A stretch of DNA of 64,000 bases from Chenopodium formosanum. Lineage: Eukaryota; Streptophyta; Magnoliopsida; Caryophyllales; Amaranthaceae. Positions 1 through 10,785 of this stretch are shown here, piece after piece (positions within the stretch are counted from its first letter, which is position 1; the number at the start of each line of letters is the position of its first letter). The notes under the pieces are model-generated. The model worked only from the letters and a program-made list of their open reading frames with translations, was not told the origin of the DNA and ran no database searches. The translations under genes and the position numbers were made by a program. Where the stretch lies: contig CM044877.1 in the NCBI GenBank assembly GCA_024500155.1, positions 33,231,001-33,295,000 on the forward strand. The letters are read 5' to 3'.

Positions 1-1473
1 CAAAACGTGACATACAACACAAGATTGATCTTGTTCCCGGATCAATGCTTCCAAACAAACCAGCCTATAGAACCACTCCAAAAGAAACCGAGGAGATTAG
101 GAGGCAAGTGGAAGAATTACTGTCCAAGGGTCTTATTCGTAAGTCTCTTAGCCCATGTGCTTGTCCATCTTTGATTGTGCCTAAGAAGAATGGAGAATGG
201 AGAATGTGTGTTGATGGTAGATCAATCAACAAGATCACTATCAAGTACCGGTTTCCTATTCCAAGATAGAATGATTTGCTTGATGATTTGCATGGTTCTA
301 AAGTGTTCTCTAAAATTGATTTGAGAAGTGGCTACCATAAAATTCGACTTTTCAAAGGAGATGAATGGAAGACTGCTTTCAATACAAAGAAGGGCCTCTA
401 TGAATGGCTTGTGATGCAATTTGGTTTGTCTAATGCACCATCTACATTTATGCGCCTTATGAATCAGGTTATGCAACCTTTCATGGGTAAATTTGTTATA
501 GTTTATTTTGATGATATTTTGGTGTATAGTAGGGAGGAATAAGAGCATTCTATGCATTTGCAACAGGTTTTTGAAGCCCTTGAACGTGAGAAATTGTATG
601 GTAACTTAGAGAAGTGTCATTTCTTCACTTCCCAAGTTATTTTTCTTGGCTTTAAAGTCTCATCACAAGGCATTGAAGTTGATGAAAAGAAAGTTGCTGC
701 AATTCGTGAGTGGCCCACGCCACAAACAATTCAACAAGTTCGAAGCTTTCATGGACTTGCTTCTTTCTATAGAAGATTTGTGCGGAATTTTAGTACCCTC
801 ATGGCACCTATCACTGAGCTAACTAAAAATCAGAAGTTAGTTTGGAATGACAAGGCTCAAAAGGCCTTTGATGAGGTAAAGCGTCAACTTACTAGTGCAC
901 CTATTCTTGCTTTGCCTAACTTTGATGAAGTGTTTGAAGTTGAATGTGATGCTAGTGGAGTTGGCATTGGTGTTGTTTTGTCACAAGTAGGTCGTCCCCT
1001 TGCCTACTTTAGTGAGAAACTCAATGAATCACAATGGAAGTATAGCACCTATGATAAGGAGTTCTTTGCTCTTGTTCGTGCTTTGGACCATTGGAGACAT
1101 TACCTCATTTTCAAGGAGTTCGTCCTTCATTCAGATCATGAAGCACTCAAATATCTTCAAAGCCAACAAAAACTCCAACCACGCCATGCCAAATGGGTGG
1201 AGTATTTGCAAGCTTTTCATTATATGGTCAAGCATAGGAGAGGCGCCATGAACAAAGGGGCTGATGCACTTTCAAGAAGATACACACTCTTGAATTCTTT
1301 CAAAGCAAGGGTGATTAGTGTTGAAGATGTGAAAGCAAGTTACAAAAATTATCATGATTTTGGTGATTTGTTTTTAAAATGTTATAATCATGCTTACAAA
1401 TATTATTACATTTTAGATGGTTACTTGTTTAAAGGAAACAGGTTGTGCATTCCAAGATCAAGCATAAGAGAAA
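1..1473 (+). pseudogene. Element A: 5' part of pol (RT, RNase H, start of integrase zinc finger)
   Basis: Broken polyprotein of a chromovirus-like Ty3/gypsy retrotransposon, cut by the window's left edge. In order: the end of the protease-RT linker, reverse transcriptase with palm motif YFDD (about 505-530), RNase H (DASGVGIG near 949 and LHSDHEAL near 1126), and the first residues of the integrase zinc-finger region, where the frame stops at 1473. In-frame stops at 267-269 (TAG) and 540-542 (TAA) show it is dead. It is clearly related to the B elements but is a different family. The remaining integrase resumes at 10786 after inserted element G, with the integrase core missing. RT and RNase H would copy element RNA into DNA inside virus-like particles. 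Domain calls are secure; lineage placement (CRM-like) is inference. Confidence 0.9.
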
Positions 1474-1955
1474 TGACACGTGTCACCCAAAAGGTGCATC
1501 AGAATCCTTTTGGGCACAATGACACGTGTCACTCAGGTATTGGCCCTGGGATGGCGGCCTTCTAAAGCCCAAATCCCAAGGCGCCGCAAAACGGCGTGAC
1601 CTAACTCCTAGGTCATCAGATCCTAGGAGGGCGCACTTTTCCCTATAAATACGGACGTTACGTCATTTATGACGGGAGACGAAAAAAGAGAGAATTCTTG
1701 ACACATAACACGAGACAATACGTCACTTACCACAGAGCTGTCGTTTTCAAGGAACACACAGCACTTTACCTGAGCTTGGAATCCAAGCAGATAACTTTAC
1801 TTCCGCACGTTTCATCTTCGAATATTTACTGACTTAATCTTCGGAGGCGGACCACCGACCATCCGGCGGTCCGTTTGCTTTGCAAGTACAGGCATCCTCA
1901 GTTGAATCCAGTTTCAGTGTTGTAACTCTCCCGAGGGACAAAAACCCCCGAAACA
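1474..1955 (+). repeat. Element G 5' LTR, truncated (482 bp)
   Basis: Near-identical to 10304-10785. It lacks the first 159 bp of the 3' LTR copy (10145-10303). It ends CCCGAAACA directly before the primer-binding site. TATA box TATAAAT at 1644-1650. The apparent start TGACACG is an accident of the break point, not the true LTR end. Confidence 0.9.
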
Positions 1956-1957
1956 TT

Positions 1958-1975
1958 TGGCGCCGTCTGTGGGGA
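1958..1975 (+). other. Element G primer-binding site
   Basis: TGGCGCCGTCTGTGGGGA lies two bases after the LTR end, where the tRNA primer for minus-strand DNA pairs. The same site in the other orientation follows the LTR edge of F (decayed) and of C (intact). I have not assigned the tRNA; the GGCGCCA 3' end recalls the tRNA-Asp-type sites of related elements but the match is not complete. Confidence 0.8.
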
Positions 1976-1988
1976 GAGTACCTCTGAA

Positions 1989-4492
1989 ATGGCTTCACAA
2001 GAGCTTGTACCAAATCCGGAGACCATTCGGCCTCCAAATGATGTACTGGTCCAAACGGACCATGACTCAGGTGACGACGCTGATGTCGAAACCTATGTGG
2101 ATCCAAATGGATCCCTCATCTCTAAACGCATCCGCAGTAAGGAACGGCGGGAGCGTCCCCATGTTCAGGAAGGACCAAGCAAAACTGCTGATCAGCCAAG
2201 GAAGCCCTCGGGGCGGCCGGTTGATCCTTCCCAGGCGGCAGGATCAGCTCCTGTCACTCGGGATGAGCTAATGTCACTCCTGAGCAGCCTCAGGGGTGAA
2301 ATCAAGCAGCTCGCCTCAAAGAAGTCGCCTACTCCTAGAAAGGAGCAGTCGGCCAAGAAGCCAGCCCAAGCTGGCAAACAGAAGTCGGTCAGGGACCGTC
2401 AGCCGACTCCTCATCCTGCTCCTAAGGAGAAGGTTAGGCCCCAATTTGACCTTAATCGGCTCCGTTTCCCAAAAATGGGCGCAAGAAAACCCATCCGGCA
2501 CATACAGCTGGATGGTAGCAAGAAAACGTTCTCTGACGCTCGGCAATACATTCAGGAGAGGAGAACCCAACAATCAGAGTCGGCTTCAACGTCGACTTAT
2601 CATGATAGCTTTCGGAATACCTCTGTGAGGTGTTCCCAGTCTGTACATGAGACCCCAGCAAGCAGCCAAAGGGTTCAGTCTGGGCCACATGTGATTCAGT
2701 CCGCCCAGTACATGGCACAGCCATTGTACCAGGCGCCAGTTGTACCTTATATGCAACCTACCCTCTATGGAGGATAGGCGGCATACGGCTATCAGCCGAT
2801 GGACTGGCAGCTTGGGCTGCAACACCTTGGAGATCAACCCTCTGCTTTCTCCAGGGAAATAACTGAAGCCGTACAGCCGGCCAAAGTTAAAAACGTTCTG
2901 GTTGGAGCCTATGACGGGACCTCCAACCCAGAAGACCATCTGCTAGCATACCACATCTCATGTATTTACAGGGGTTGGATGATGCCGCATGGTCTCGTTG
3001 CTTTCCAGCCACCCTGAAGGACATAGCCCAGCAGTGGTTTGGCAACCTGCCGGCTGGCTGCATAAATAGCTTCAAGACGCTTGCGTTCTTGTTTGCATCA
3101 AACTTCTCTATGAACATCCCTGCCAAAAAGACAAGTCTTGACTTGGGCAATGTACAGCAGGGAGATAGAGAAGGTTTGCGATCCTACGTCAGGCGGTTCA
3201 ATCTGGTCCGAATCCAGATTCATGGGCTGTCTGATGAGGTCGCCTTCACAGACTTCTTTAAGGGTCTAAAGGACGGGTCTACCTTTAAGTACGAACTCGT
3301 CCGCAAACAAATCTTTACTCTGCAAGGAGCCTTGCGAGAAGCGGAAGCCTACATACAAGCGACCGAACTCTGCTCCTCCAATAAGCAGTCGGACCACAAG
3401 AAGTCCGACCGACAGAAAGAGACTCGGTTTGCTCAGCCGGCTCCTAAGCCAGAAGAGAGCAAAAAGAAAAAGCAAGTCTGGGCCATTGATAACTCTGATC
3501 AACCGGCCCAGAAGAAGAAAAAAGAGTGGAAACCGTACGTCCCAAGGTACGAATTCCACAAGGACTACTGCTCCATCCTTTTGGAAATTAAGGATCGGCT
3601 AACTCTTGAAAAGCCGACTGTTATGAAAGGTTCCGCTGAAAATAGGAACAAAAACAAGCATTGCCATTTCCATGAGGATGTTGGCCATGACACGAACGAC
3701 TGCTTTAGTCTCAAGCGGGAGCTCGACCGTCTGGCCGACAAAGGACAGCTTAAGTCCTATGTGAAGTCCAAAGTGACTTCAAAAACAAATCCGGGGCAGT
3801 CCAAGAAAAAGACTCCCCAGCCTGCTGTGAGTGCCGAAACTGATGAAGAACCGGTGTATACCATAGCAGGCGGATTTGCCGGTGGTGGCCCGACCATTCG
3901 GGGCACCAAGGACTATCTGAGAAAGATGGTTAATTCTGTTGAGGAGGGGGATACTGCTAGCACATCCACCTTCCCTAAAGTTGTCATCACCGAACAGGAC
4001 AGAGGCAAAGTCCGTCGGCCGCATGATGACCCTGTTGTCATTGAGTGTAAAGTCGCCAACCAGCTGGTTGGCCGAATTCTGATAGACACAGGAAGTTCTT
4101 CTGACCTCATCAGCCTCAAATGCTTGTCCAATCTCAAGTACAAACCGGATAGCATGATGGAGGTCACCCACACCTTAGTTGGGTTTGGAGGAGGACTGGT
4201 GCACCCCGTCGGACGAATCGACCTACCTGTCCGCCTGGGAAGCCGGGGAGACGGTCGACACATGACCATCCGTCTCCTAGTGGTTGAAGAGCTCACGGCT
4301 TACAACCTCATCTTTGGCCGACCCACTCTTAATGAGTGTAAGGCCGTCATCATCCCTGCTCTCATGCTACTCAAGTATGAGAAGGATGATGGAACAGTTG
4401 GTTCCCTTAATGGGTCTAAAAGACGGCTCGAGAGTGTTATCTCTCGGACGTCAAGCCTGCGGCCGCAGCATCCGACCGAAGCAAGCAAATGA
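1989..4492 (+). pseudogene. Element G gag-protease
   Basis: Starts at ATG 1989 (MASQEL), 34 bases after the LTR. A long charged, low-complexity N-terminal region (1989-2777) ends in TAG 2775-2777. The capsid-like Retrotrans_gag domain follows (about 2800-3370, with LKDIAQQWFGNLPAG). A one-base loss near 2945-2955 moves it to another frame. A Cys-His finger (C-x2-H-x4-H-x4-C, about 3660-3702) is the nucleocapsid part. The aspartic protease active site DTGSSSD is at 4085-4105. A further one-base loss near 4405-4415 (compared with element C) throws the 3' end out of frame, giving a false stop at 4490-4492. Gag packages the RNA and the protease cuts the polyprotein. Confidence 0.88.
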
Positions 4493-7400
4493 ATGACCTC
4501 GACAATGTCGAGGAAGAACAGTCGGCCCCACCAGCCGGAAAGAAAAGAAAGACTGATCAGCTGGTGGTGGTAAAAAAAGAGAAGCAATAGCAATCACTGA
4601 CAGGGAAACGGTCGGATGATCTCCGCCCCCAGCCTGCTGGTGAGCGCATTGACATCCCTCTGGATGACAGCTGTCCAGAACGGACTGTTAAGGTGGGGAC
4701 GGTTGCATTTGCAAAGCTGGGTGAAAGCCTTCACCAGCTACTCAAGGAATTCAAAGACATCTTTGCCTTTGAAGTGGAGGAGATGCCAGGCATCAGCCCA
4801 GATCTCGCCGTCCACAAACTCGCCGTGGATCCTATAAAGAAGCCCATCCGGCAAAAGAAAAGAAACCACGGCGAAGAAAGAAGTCAGGCGGCAGCTGCCG
4901 AAGTAAAAAAGCTGTTAGATGCCAAGTTCATTCGGCCGTGCAACTTCCCTGAGTGGGTGGCTAACGTTGTGTTAGTAAAAAAGCCGAATGGAACTTGGCG
5001 GATGTGTGTTGATTACACAGACCTCAACAAGGCATGTCCAAAGGATAGTTATCCATTGCCTAAGATCGACAGTCTGGTCGACTCAACAGCCGGACATGCC
5101 CTGATGAGTTTCATGGACGCCTATTCAGGTTTCCATCAGATACCCCTGTGGAAAAAAGATCAAGAAAAGACGGCATTCGTCACTGATCAGGGGTTGTTCT
5201 GTTATACTGTGATGCCGTTTGGTTTGAAGAATGCGCCTGCTACCTTCCAACGAATGATTAATACGGTCTTCATTAATCAAATCGGAAGGAATGTAGAGGC
5301 GTACATTGATGATATGATAGTCAAATCCAAACAGCAGGCGGATCACCTTGCTGATCTCCGAGAAACATTCGCCACACTCAGGCGGCACAAGGTCTCCTTA
5401 ACCCAAAAAAGTGTGTCTTTGGTGTTGAGTCTGGGAAGTTTCTCGGATTTTTGATTGACCCAAGAGGAATAGAGGCCAACCCTGAGAAAATACAGGCGGT
5501 AATCGACATGCAGTCGCCCCGTACTGTGAAGGAAGTGCAAAAACTAACAGGTTGTCTGGCGGCCCTGGGGAGATTCCTCAGCCGTTCAGGCGACAAGTGT
5601 CTCTACTTTTTCCAGGCAATAAAAAAGAAGACAAACTTTGAATGGGGGAATGATGCAGAGGCGGCCTTTCAAAGGCTAAAAACTCATCTGCACTCTTTGC
5701 CGAGGCTTGTCAGCCCTTTGCCTAAAGAGAAGCTCTTCATGTAATTAGCTGTCTCTGATCATGCCCTCAGTGCTGTCCTCTTAACTGAAAGAGACGGCAT
5801 CCAGCTCCCAGTGTATTTCATAAGCCATGTTTTGAGAAATGCGGAGCTTCGGTACCCCATGGTTGAGAAATTCGGCCTTGCCCTTTACATGGCCATCAAG
5901 AAGCTTAAACCTTAGTTCTTGGCGCATGCGGTAGAGGTCTATATTGACCAACCGATCAAACGGCCACTCACAACCTTGGAGTCTTCTGGACGAATGCTCA
6001 AATGGGCAATCGAAATACAAGGATTAGAAATCACTTATGAATCAAGGAAGGCAATAAAGGGACAAGCATTCGCTGACTTTATTGTCGAAATGACAAGGCC
6101 GGTTGTTCCAGACAATACGGACCAGGTCTGGAAAGTATATGTGGATGGAAGCTCCACTGTGAACGGCTGTGGTGCGGGGATTATCTGTCAATCTCCTGAA
6201 GGAGATAAGTACGAATACGCACTACGGTTCAAGTTTCAGGTCTCTAATAATGAGGCCGAGTATGAGGCCCTGCTGGCCGGCATCCGGTATTGCAAGGCGG
6301 CAGGGGCGAAGAAGGTATCCGCCTGCTCTGATTCTTAACTGATCGTACTTCAGGTTAATGGAACGTACGAGGCCACTCATCCGGCCATGATAAAGTATTT
6401 GCAGGCGGTCAAGAGTGAAGTTGGGTCACTTGAAGAATTTCATCTAACTCAGGTGCCCAGGTCTTCAAACAATCAGGCGGATGCTCTGTCCAAATTGGCA
6501 TCATCCGCCTCCTGTGAAACGCCTTGGTCAGTCTTCTGGGAGGTCATGGAAAAAAGAAGTATATCAGGGGAAGACCCCATTGGAATTCTTGACCGAAGCT
6601 CAACCTGGATGGACAGCATCCGGACCTATCTTGCAGACGGCACGCTCCCTGACTCACCACGGGAGGCGGCTGTTCTAAAAAAACGAGCAGCTAACTTCGA
6701 GTTACGGCAAGGAGAGCTCTTTAGGGCTGGCTTTTTGAAACCCCTGTTGAAGTGTGTTACCCCTGAAAAGGGAAAGGAAGTTCTCGAAGAGTTGCATTCG
6801 GGATTCTGCGCCTCCCATATAGGCGGCAGATCCCTCGCGGCCAAGGCCAGGCGGCTTTACTTTTGGCCGACTCTGGAGTCGGATGCCATGGAAATGGTGA
6901 AAAAATGTGACAAGTGCCAAAAGTTTGGCAAGCTCATCCATCGTCCGGCTACAGACCTGACGACCATCCACAGCCCAATACCCTTTGCCAAGTGGGGCAT
7001 GGACATTCTGGGGCCATATACAACTGCACCAGGCGGCAAGCGCTATATATTGGTGGCTGTGGATTACTTTATTAAGTGGGTAGAGGCTGAGGCAGGCAAA
7101 AACATCAAGACTAAAGACGTCATTTCCTTTATCTGGAAGAACATAATCACTCGTTTCAGGGTGCCCATGTCTATGGTTTTTTACAATGGTCCTCAATTTG
7201 AGACGCCTCAACTCAAGACTTGGCTGGGAGACCAGGGGGTCTCAAGCTTCTTCGCATCAGTCGGCCAGCCACAAGCAAACGGCCAGGTCGAAGCCTTCAA
7301 CAAGTTAATCTCAGACGGAATTAAAAAGAAGATTGAGCGGGCTGGCGGCCTCTGGGCGAATGAATTACCACACGTCCTTTGGTCCATCAGAACGACTTCT

Positions 7401-7838
7401 AAAGGGGCAACGGGAGAAACCCCATTCCTAATGGTTTATGGTGCAGAAGCTGTTCTGCCCATTGAGCACTATGAGCCTACCCTTCGAATCATGTTGTATG
7501 ATGGAGAGGCAAATTGGGAGGCCATGCACCTAGCATTGGACTCACTTCCAGAACGCAGGGGCAATGCTGCCTTGCGTCATGAGATATACCGTCTGAGAAT
7601 GACTCGGGCTTATAACAAAAGAGCACACCAGCGTCCTCTCAAAGTGGGGGACTTTGTGCTACGGAAAATGGAGGCAGTCGGTAGGGCAAATGAACAGGGA
7701 AAGCTAACCCCAAATTGGGAAGGCCCCTACCGAATTTATGAGGAGGTAAGAGACGGCACCTACCGCCTGGAAGAACCAGACGGCAGGCAGCTGCCCAGAA
7801 CTTGGAATGTAGACAACTTGAAAAAGTACTACTTCTAA
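4489..7838 (+). pseudogene. Element G pol (RT, two RNase H domains, integrase)
   Basis: The RT (4740-5400) has VDYTDLNKACPKDSYPLP, FGLKNAPATFQRM and the palm motif YIDD near 5308. A one-base loss in the A-run at 5402-5410 shifts frame. A gypsy RNase H (SDHALSAVLL, 5753-5782) is followed by a second, RNase HI-like domain (VYVDGSST near 6136, NNEAEYEALLAG near 6247), the dual arrangement known from Tat elements. Integrase follows: zinc finger (CDKCQKFGKL, 6910), catalytic core (DILGPYT at 7003; ...NGPQFETP at 7186, where the preceding catalytic Asp codon reads Tyr, TAC), and the C-terminal domain ending YYF-stop at 7838. Stops at 5742-5744, 5913-5915 and 6336-6338 disable it. Confidence 0.9.
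4588..4596 (+). promoter_or_regulatory. Candidate leaky stop between protease and RT (UAG CAA UCA)
   Basis: In the pol frame (from about 4415 on) the codons run CAA-TAG-CAA-TCA. The six bases after TAG fit the CARYYA context known to promote readthrough of UAG. The same TAG with CAA TCA sits at the same place, in frame between protease and RT, in both copies of element C (39225-39233 and 48091-48099). This could set the Gag to Gag-Pol ratio. It could also be a shared mutation of an ancestor. Confidence 0.5.
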
Positions 7839-9060
7839 GTACGAATGTAAAGACCTCAATTTTGTAAATCTCACGTATAGTTAATGAGAATATGCCTTCA
7901 TTACCCAACTTGTCTTTTTATTTAAGTTTTTTAAGTGCCGCCTGTACCAAATACAGACGGCCAATATGTTTGGAAAGCGTCTGTCCCAACAGCAGACGCC
8001 CCAATCCCTCTGAAGGAGCCGATTGTTTTAGAACAGTCGTCCTTACGAAATTCATCAAGTTTACACCAACACTTGATGAATATTTACTTAATCATTTAAG
8101 AGGCCTAAGGCCAGATAAAATCATGATGAGGCCCATGGCCGGATGTTAATAAACAAAAAGAGACCGAATGGTCACAGTCTGCTCCAACATGAGCATGACC
8201 GTGTGCTCCAACATGAGTCAGATAACCGGCGACGTCCATTTGGGCGAATTCGTCGAGGAGAAGCATCTCCCATTTGGGTGGCACATTGCTCTACGAATAT
8301 ATCAAGCGGCCCTACCGAATGCTAAGGCAGCATTCGCAGTCGGTTGTTTTAATCGAAAGTGAAATCTAAAAGACCTGAATTTTCTATTTAACGCAGTCGT
8401 CACTGTTTCATGAGTAGAGGCTAATTGAGGCATAAAGCCGGATGCGCCTGTTATTGCTCAGGGGCAAAACAGGCGGAATATTTTATACAAGTTAAGTTAA
8501 CTACTTAGCAATTATTGAGGCTATTGGCCGGATGACGTCTGATCCTTGCCTATGGGGCAAGACAGGCGGACAATTATTTTTTAAGGAAATTGGTTAAGTT
8601 ACAAACTTAGCATTTTATCTCAAAGAGGCTTATGGCCGGAGGCGCTTGTTTCTTGCTTATGGGGCAGAACAAGCGGAGGTTTACCCTTTGCAAATTAGCT
8701 AAGTTGGAAATTTGAGTTAGTTCGAGCCAATGGCCGAATGAACACTTATGTTTGCCAATTCTGGATGGACGTCTGCCGCGTGGTTTGGGGCAATCACCAT
8801 AGTGATTGATTGACTTTGAAACCATGCATACTCTTCTAAGTATCAAAAATTTCTAAGTCAATCAATCCAATAAACCGAAACCACCCAACATCCGTCCAGG
8901 GGCAAGAACATTCGCATGGTATACAGGTTATAATACTTAGCCAAAAACATGCAATGAAAAATTAAAAATGCAAACAACAACAATATGGATAACTTCAGCC
9001 AAATGGCCGAGTGGTTCAAATTAAAAAGACCAATCGTCACCAGACGATTGGTTAAGATTG
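7839..9060 (+). repeat. Element G 3' non-coding region with diverged tandem repeats
   Basis: No convincing gene. Diverged repeats start at 8427, 8517 and 8625 (spacing 90 and 108 bp). Each opens with GAGGC...GCCGGA and has a GGGGCA...AGGCGGA block; a weaker copy is near 8130. This is the hypervariable 3' UTR of Tat elements. A hairpin at 8803-8868 ends the block before the antisense gene. Confidence 0.7.
8790..8868. repeat. Element G conserved long hairpin between pol and the antisense gene
   Basis: A short palindrome (CAATCAC-CATA-GTGATTG, 8791-8808) leads into a long imperfect inverted repeat (8803-8868) whose ends are TGATTGATTG and CAATCAATCC. The same structure sits at the same relative place in D, E and F. 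Confidence 0.65.
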
Positions 9061-9194
9061 TTATCTGGCAAAGCCAGAAAGATTGTCAAATTACCCGACC
9101 CCTCGGTCGATAAAGATACAAATACTCGGCACACAGGCCGGAAAAGAAAAGTACATGGCCATTCGGCCGCAGATAAGCATAAAAGCTTAAGCGA

Positions 9195-9878
9195 TCAAGG
9201 GAGAGCCTCTTTAGTGGCAGCCGGCTTGTCATCCTTCGGCTGCTCTTCCTCCTTTTTCTCTGGCTCCTCCGCCTGATCCTCCTCCTCGCTGCCCGAGGAC
9301 GACTCCCCAGAAGAGTCGGACCCAGAACTTTCCTCGGCCTCAGCATTCTCAGCCTCTTCAATAAGGCGAGCGTCGAATGCTTTGCTGGCTTCGTCAAATT
9401 TGGATTTCCAAATCTGGTAGTCCAAGTCCGGCTGTACAGCCGCCCAAGTGTCCCGCATGATGGCTTCATAATCGCTCATCATTTGCTTAACAAGAGCTTC
9501 TCTCTCTTGATCAGCCACGGACTCAAACTTGGACTTCAGCTGATGCTCGTGGTTGCTGAGGCGCTGCTCCAGGCGGCCCACCTTCTGCTTGGCTCTCTCG
9601 GCCTCTTCTTTGGCATCTTGAAGAGGCTCGAGCTTCTCCTTAAGAGTTGAAATCTCTTTCGTAAGGGAAGTGATGCGCAGGCGGGCCGAGTCCAGGTCCT
9701 TCTTCACTTGCATATTGGCCTCCGCCTGCGAATACATCATATCAAACGTCAGATACTCATTCTAAGCAATATCAAGTTGAGCTCGATCCAAGGCGGACTC
9801 GGCCCGAGCTTTGGCGACTGTTACCTTTTTGGATTTCTCCTTGAGGGGTTGCCTGAGGCCTTGGACGCGCAGCATGGC
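9195..9878 (-). pseudogene. Element G antisense gene: last exon only (coiled coil)
   Basis: Antisense to pol. A splice acceptor (TTTTACAG, ending at 9879) is followed by an exon opening GCCATGCTGCGCG, homologous to the last exons of the F and E antisense genes. The encoded stretch is a heptad-rich Lys/Glu/Leu/Gln coiled coil (about 9300-9740) ending in an acidic Ser/Glu tail (about 9200-9340) and stop at 9195. One in-frame TAG at 9762-9764. The upstream exons with the Transposase_28-like domain, still present in D, E, F and H, are missing here; 9954-10127 holds only unrelated non-coding sequence. Function unknown; a coiled coil suggests self-association. Confidence 0.7.
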
Positions 9879-10084
9879 CTGTAAAAGAACCGAATGGTTA
9901 AAACCAGGCGGAAAAAGGAGTAATGCTAAATAATTGCTTGAGCCAAGACTCATACCTCGCAGAGGTTCCCCAAGATGCCATCCAAGTCAAGGTGTGAATC
10001 CAAGAGGGGGGTCAAACCTTACTATTTTTAGGGGGGTAAAAACCCTAATTTTTCCCTCTAGTAATTTTTTGAATCTGACCACTC

Positions 10085-10144
10085 AGATACTGACACCTGT
10101 CACAGGAGTCGCGTGCAATGCACGTGTCCCCTGTGAGGGGCAAA
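10085..10144 (+). other. Element G polypurine tract and decayed ACGT-box cluster
   Basis: CCTGTGAGGGGCAAA ends at 10144, directly before the true 3' LTR start. This is the plus-strand primer and matches the tract in D, E and F. Just upstream are one intact box (GCACGTG near 10119) and decayed relatives of the CACGTG triplet seen in D, E and F. Confidence 0.7.
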
Positions 10145-10785
10145 TGATTTGGGTATTTTTATACCCGGCCAGGTGGCCCAACCAGAAAGTGCCACGTGTC
10201 CTCCATATAGGTGCCATTTGGACCTATGGAGTGATGACACGTGGAGGGTGGACTCTTCACCGTCCTACGTGGATTGAAGGTCCAGCAGGGACCATTCAGT
10301 CGGCGACACGTGTCACCCAAAAGGTGCATCAGAATCCTTTTGGGCACAATGACACGTGTCACTCAGGTATTGGCCCTGGGATGGCGGCCTTCTAAAGCCC
10401 AAATCCCAAGGCGCCGCAAAACGGCGTGACCTAACTCCTAGGTCATCAGATCCTAGGAGGGCGCACTTTTCCCTATAAATACGGACGTTACGTCATTTAT
10501 GACGGGAGACGAAAAAAGAGAGAATTCTTGACACACAACACGAGACAATACGTCACTTACCACAGAGCTGTCGTTTTCAAGGAACACACAGCACTTTACC
10601 TGAGCTTGGAATCCAAGCAGATAACTTTACTTCCGCACGTTTCATCTTCGAATATTTACTGACTTAATCTTCGGAGGCGGACCACCGACCATCCGGCGGT
10701 CCGTTTGCTTTGCAGGTACAGGCATCCTCAGTTGAATCCAGTTTCAGTGTTGTAACTCTCCCGAGGGACAAAAACCCCCGAAACA
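10145..10785 (+). repeat. Element G 3' LTR (641 bp)
   Basis: Starts TGATTTGGG after the polypurine tract and ends CCCGAAACA. Positions 10304-10785 match the 5' LTR 1474-1955. TATA box TATAAAT at 10474-10480. Several CACGTG motifs lie upstream of it in U3 (near 10195, 10239, 10308, 10353), plus an imperfect GGCGCCG...CGGCG inverted repeat near 10409. Confidence 0.9.

Larger units (their letters stand above)
1474..10785 (+). mobile_element. Element G: Tat/Retand-like Ty3/gypsy retrotransposon, 5' end truncated
   Basis: Order: truncated 5' LTR (1474-1955), primer site (1958-1975), gag-protease, RT-RNase H-second RNase H-integrase to 7838, a non-coding 3' region with tandem repeats and a hairpin, an antisense coiled-coil ORF (9195-9878), polypurine tract, and full 3' LTR (10145-10785). 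It sits inside element A. There is no target duplication, because the left edge was removed by a deletion that also took the first 159 bp of the LTR. The element belongs to the same lineage as C, D, E and F, but its LTR (TGATTTGGG...CGAAACA) is a separate family. Confidence 0.9.

Noticed and set aside
1474..1955. A complete 482-bp LTR starting TGACACG
   Set aside because: The 3' copy extends 159 bp further left to a polypurine tract (10145), so the left copy is truncated and its TG is accidental.
8143..8362. Short ORFs after G pol
   Set aside because: They overlap in several frames within repeated non-coding sequence and show no domain or conservation in the other Tat elements.
8427..8690. 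A CRISPR-like array
   Set aside because: Units are diverged along their whole length without constant repeats and unique spacers; this is a minisatellite in a plant element.
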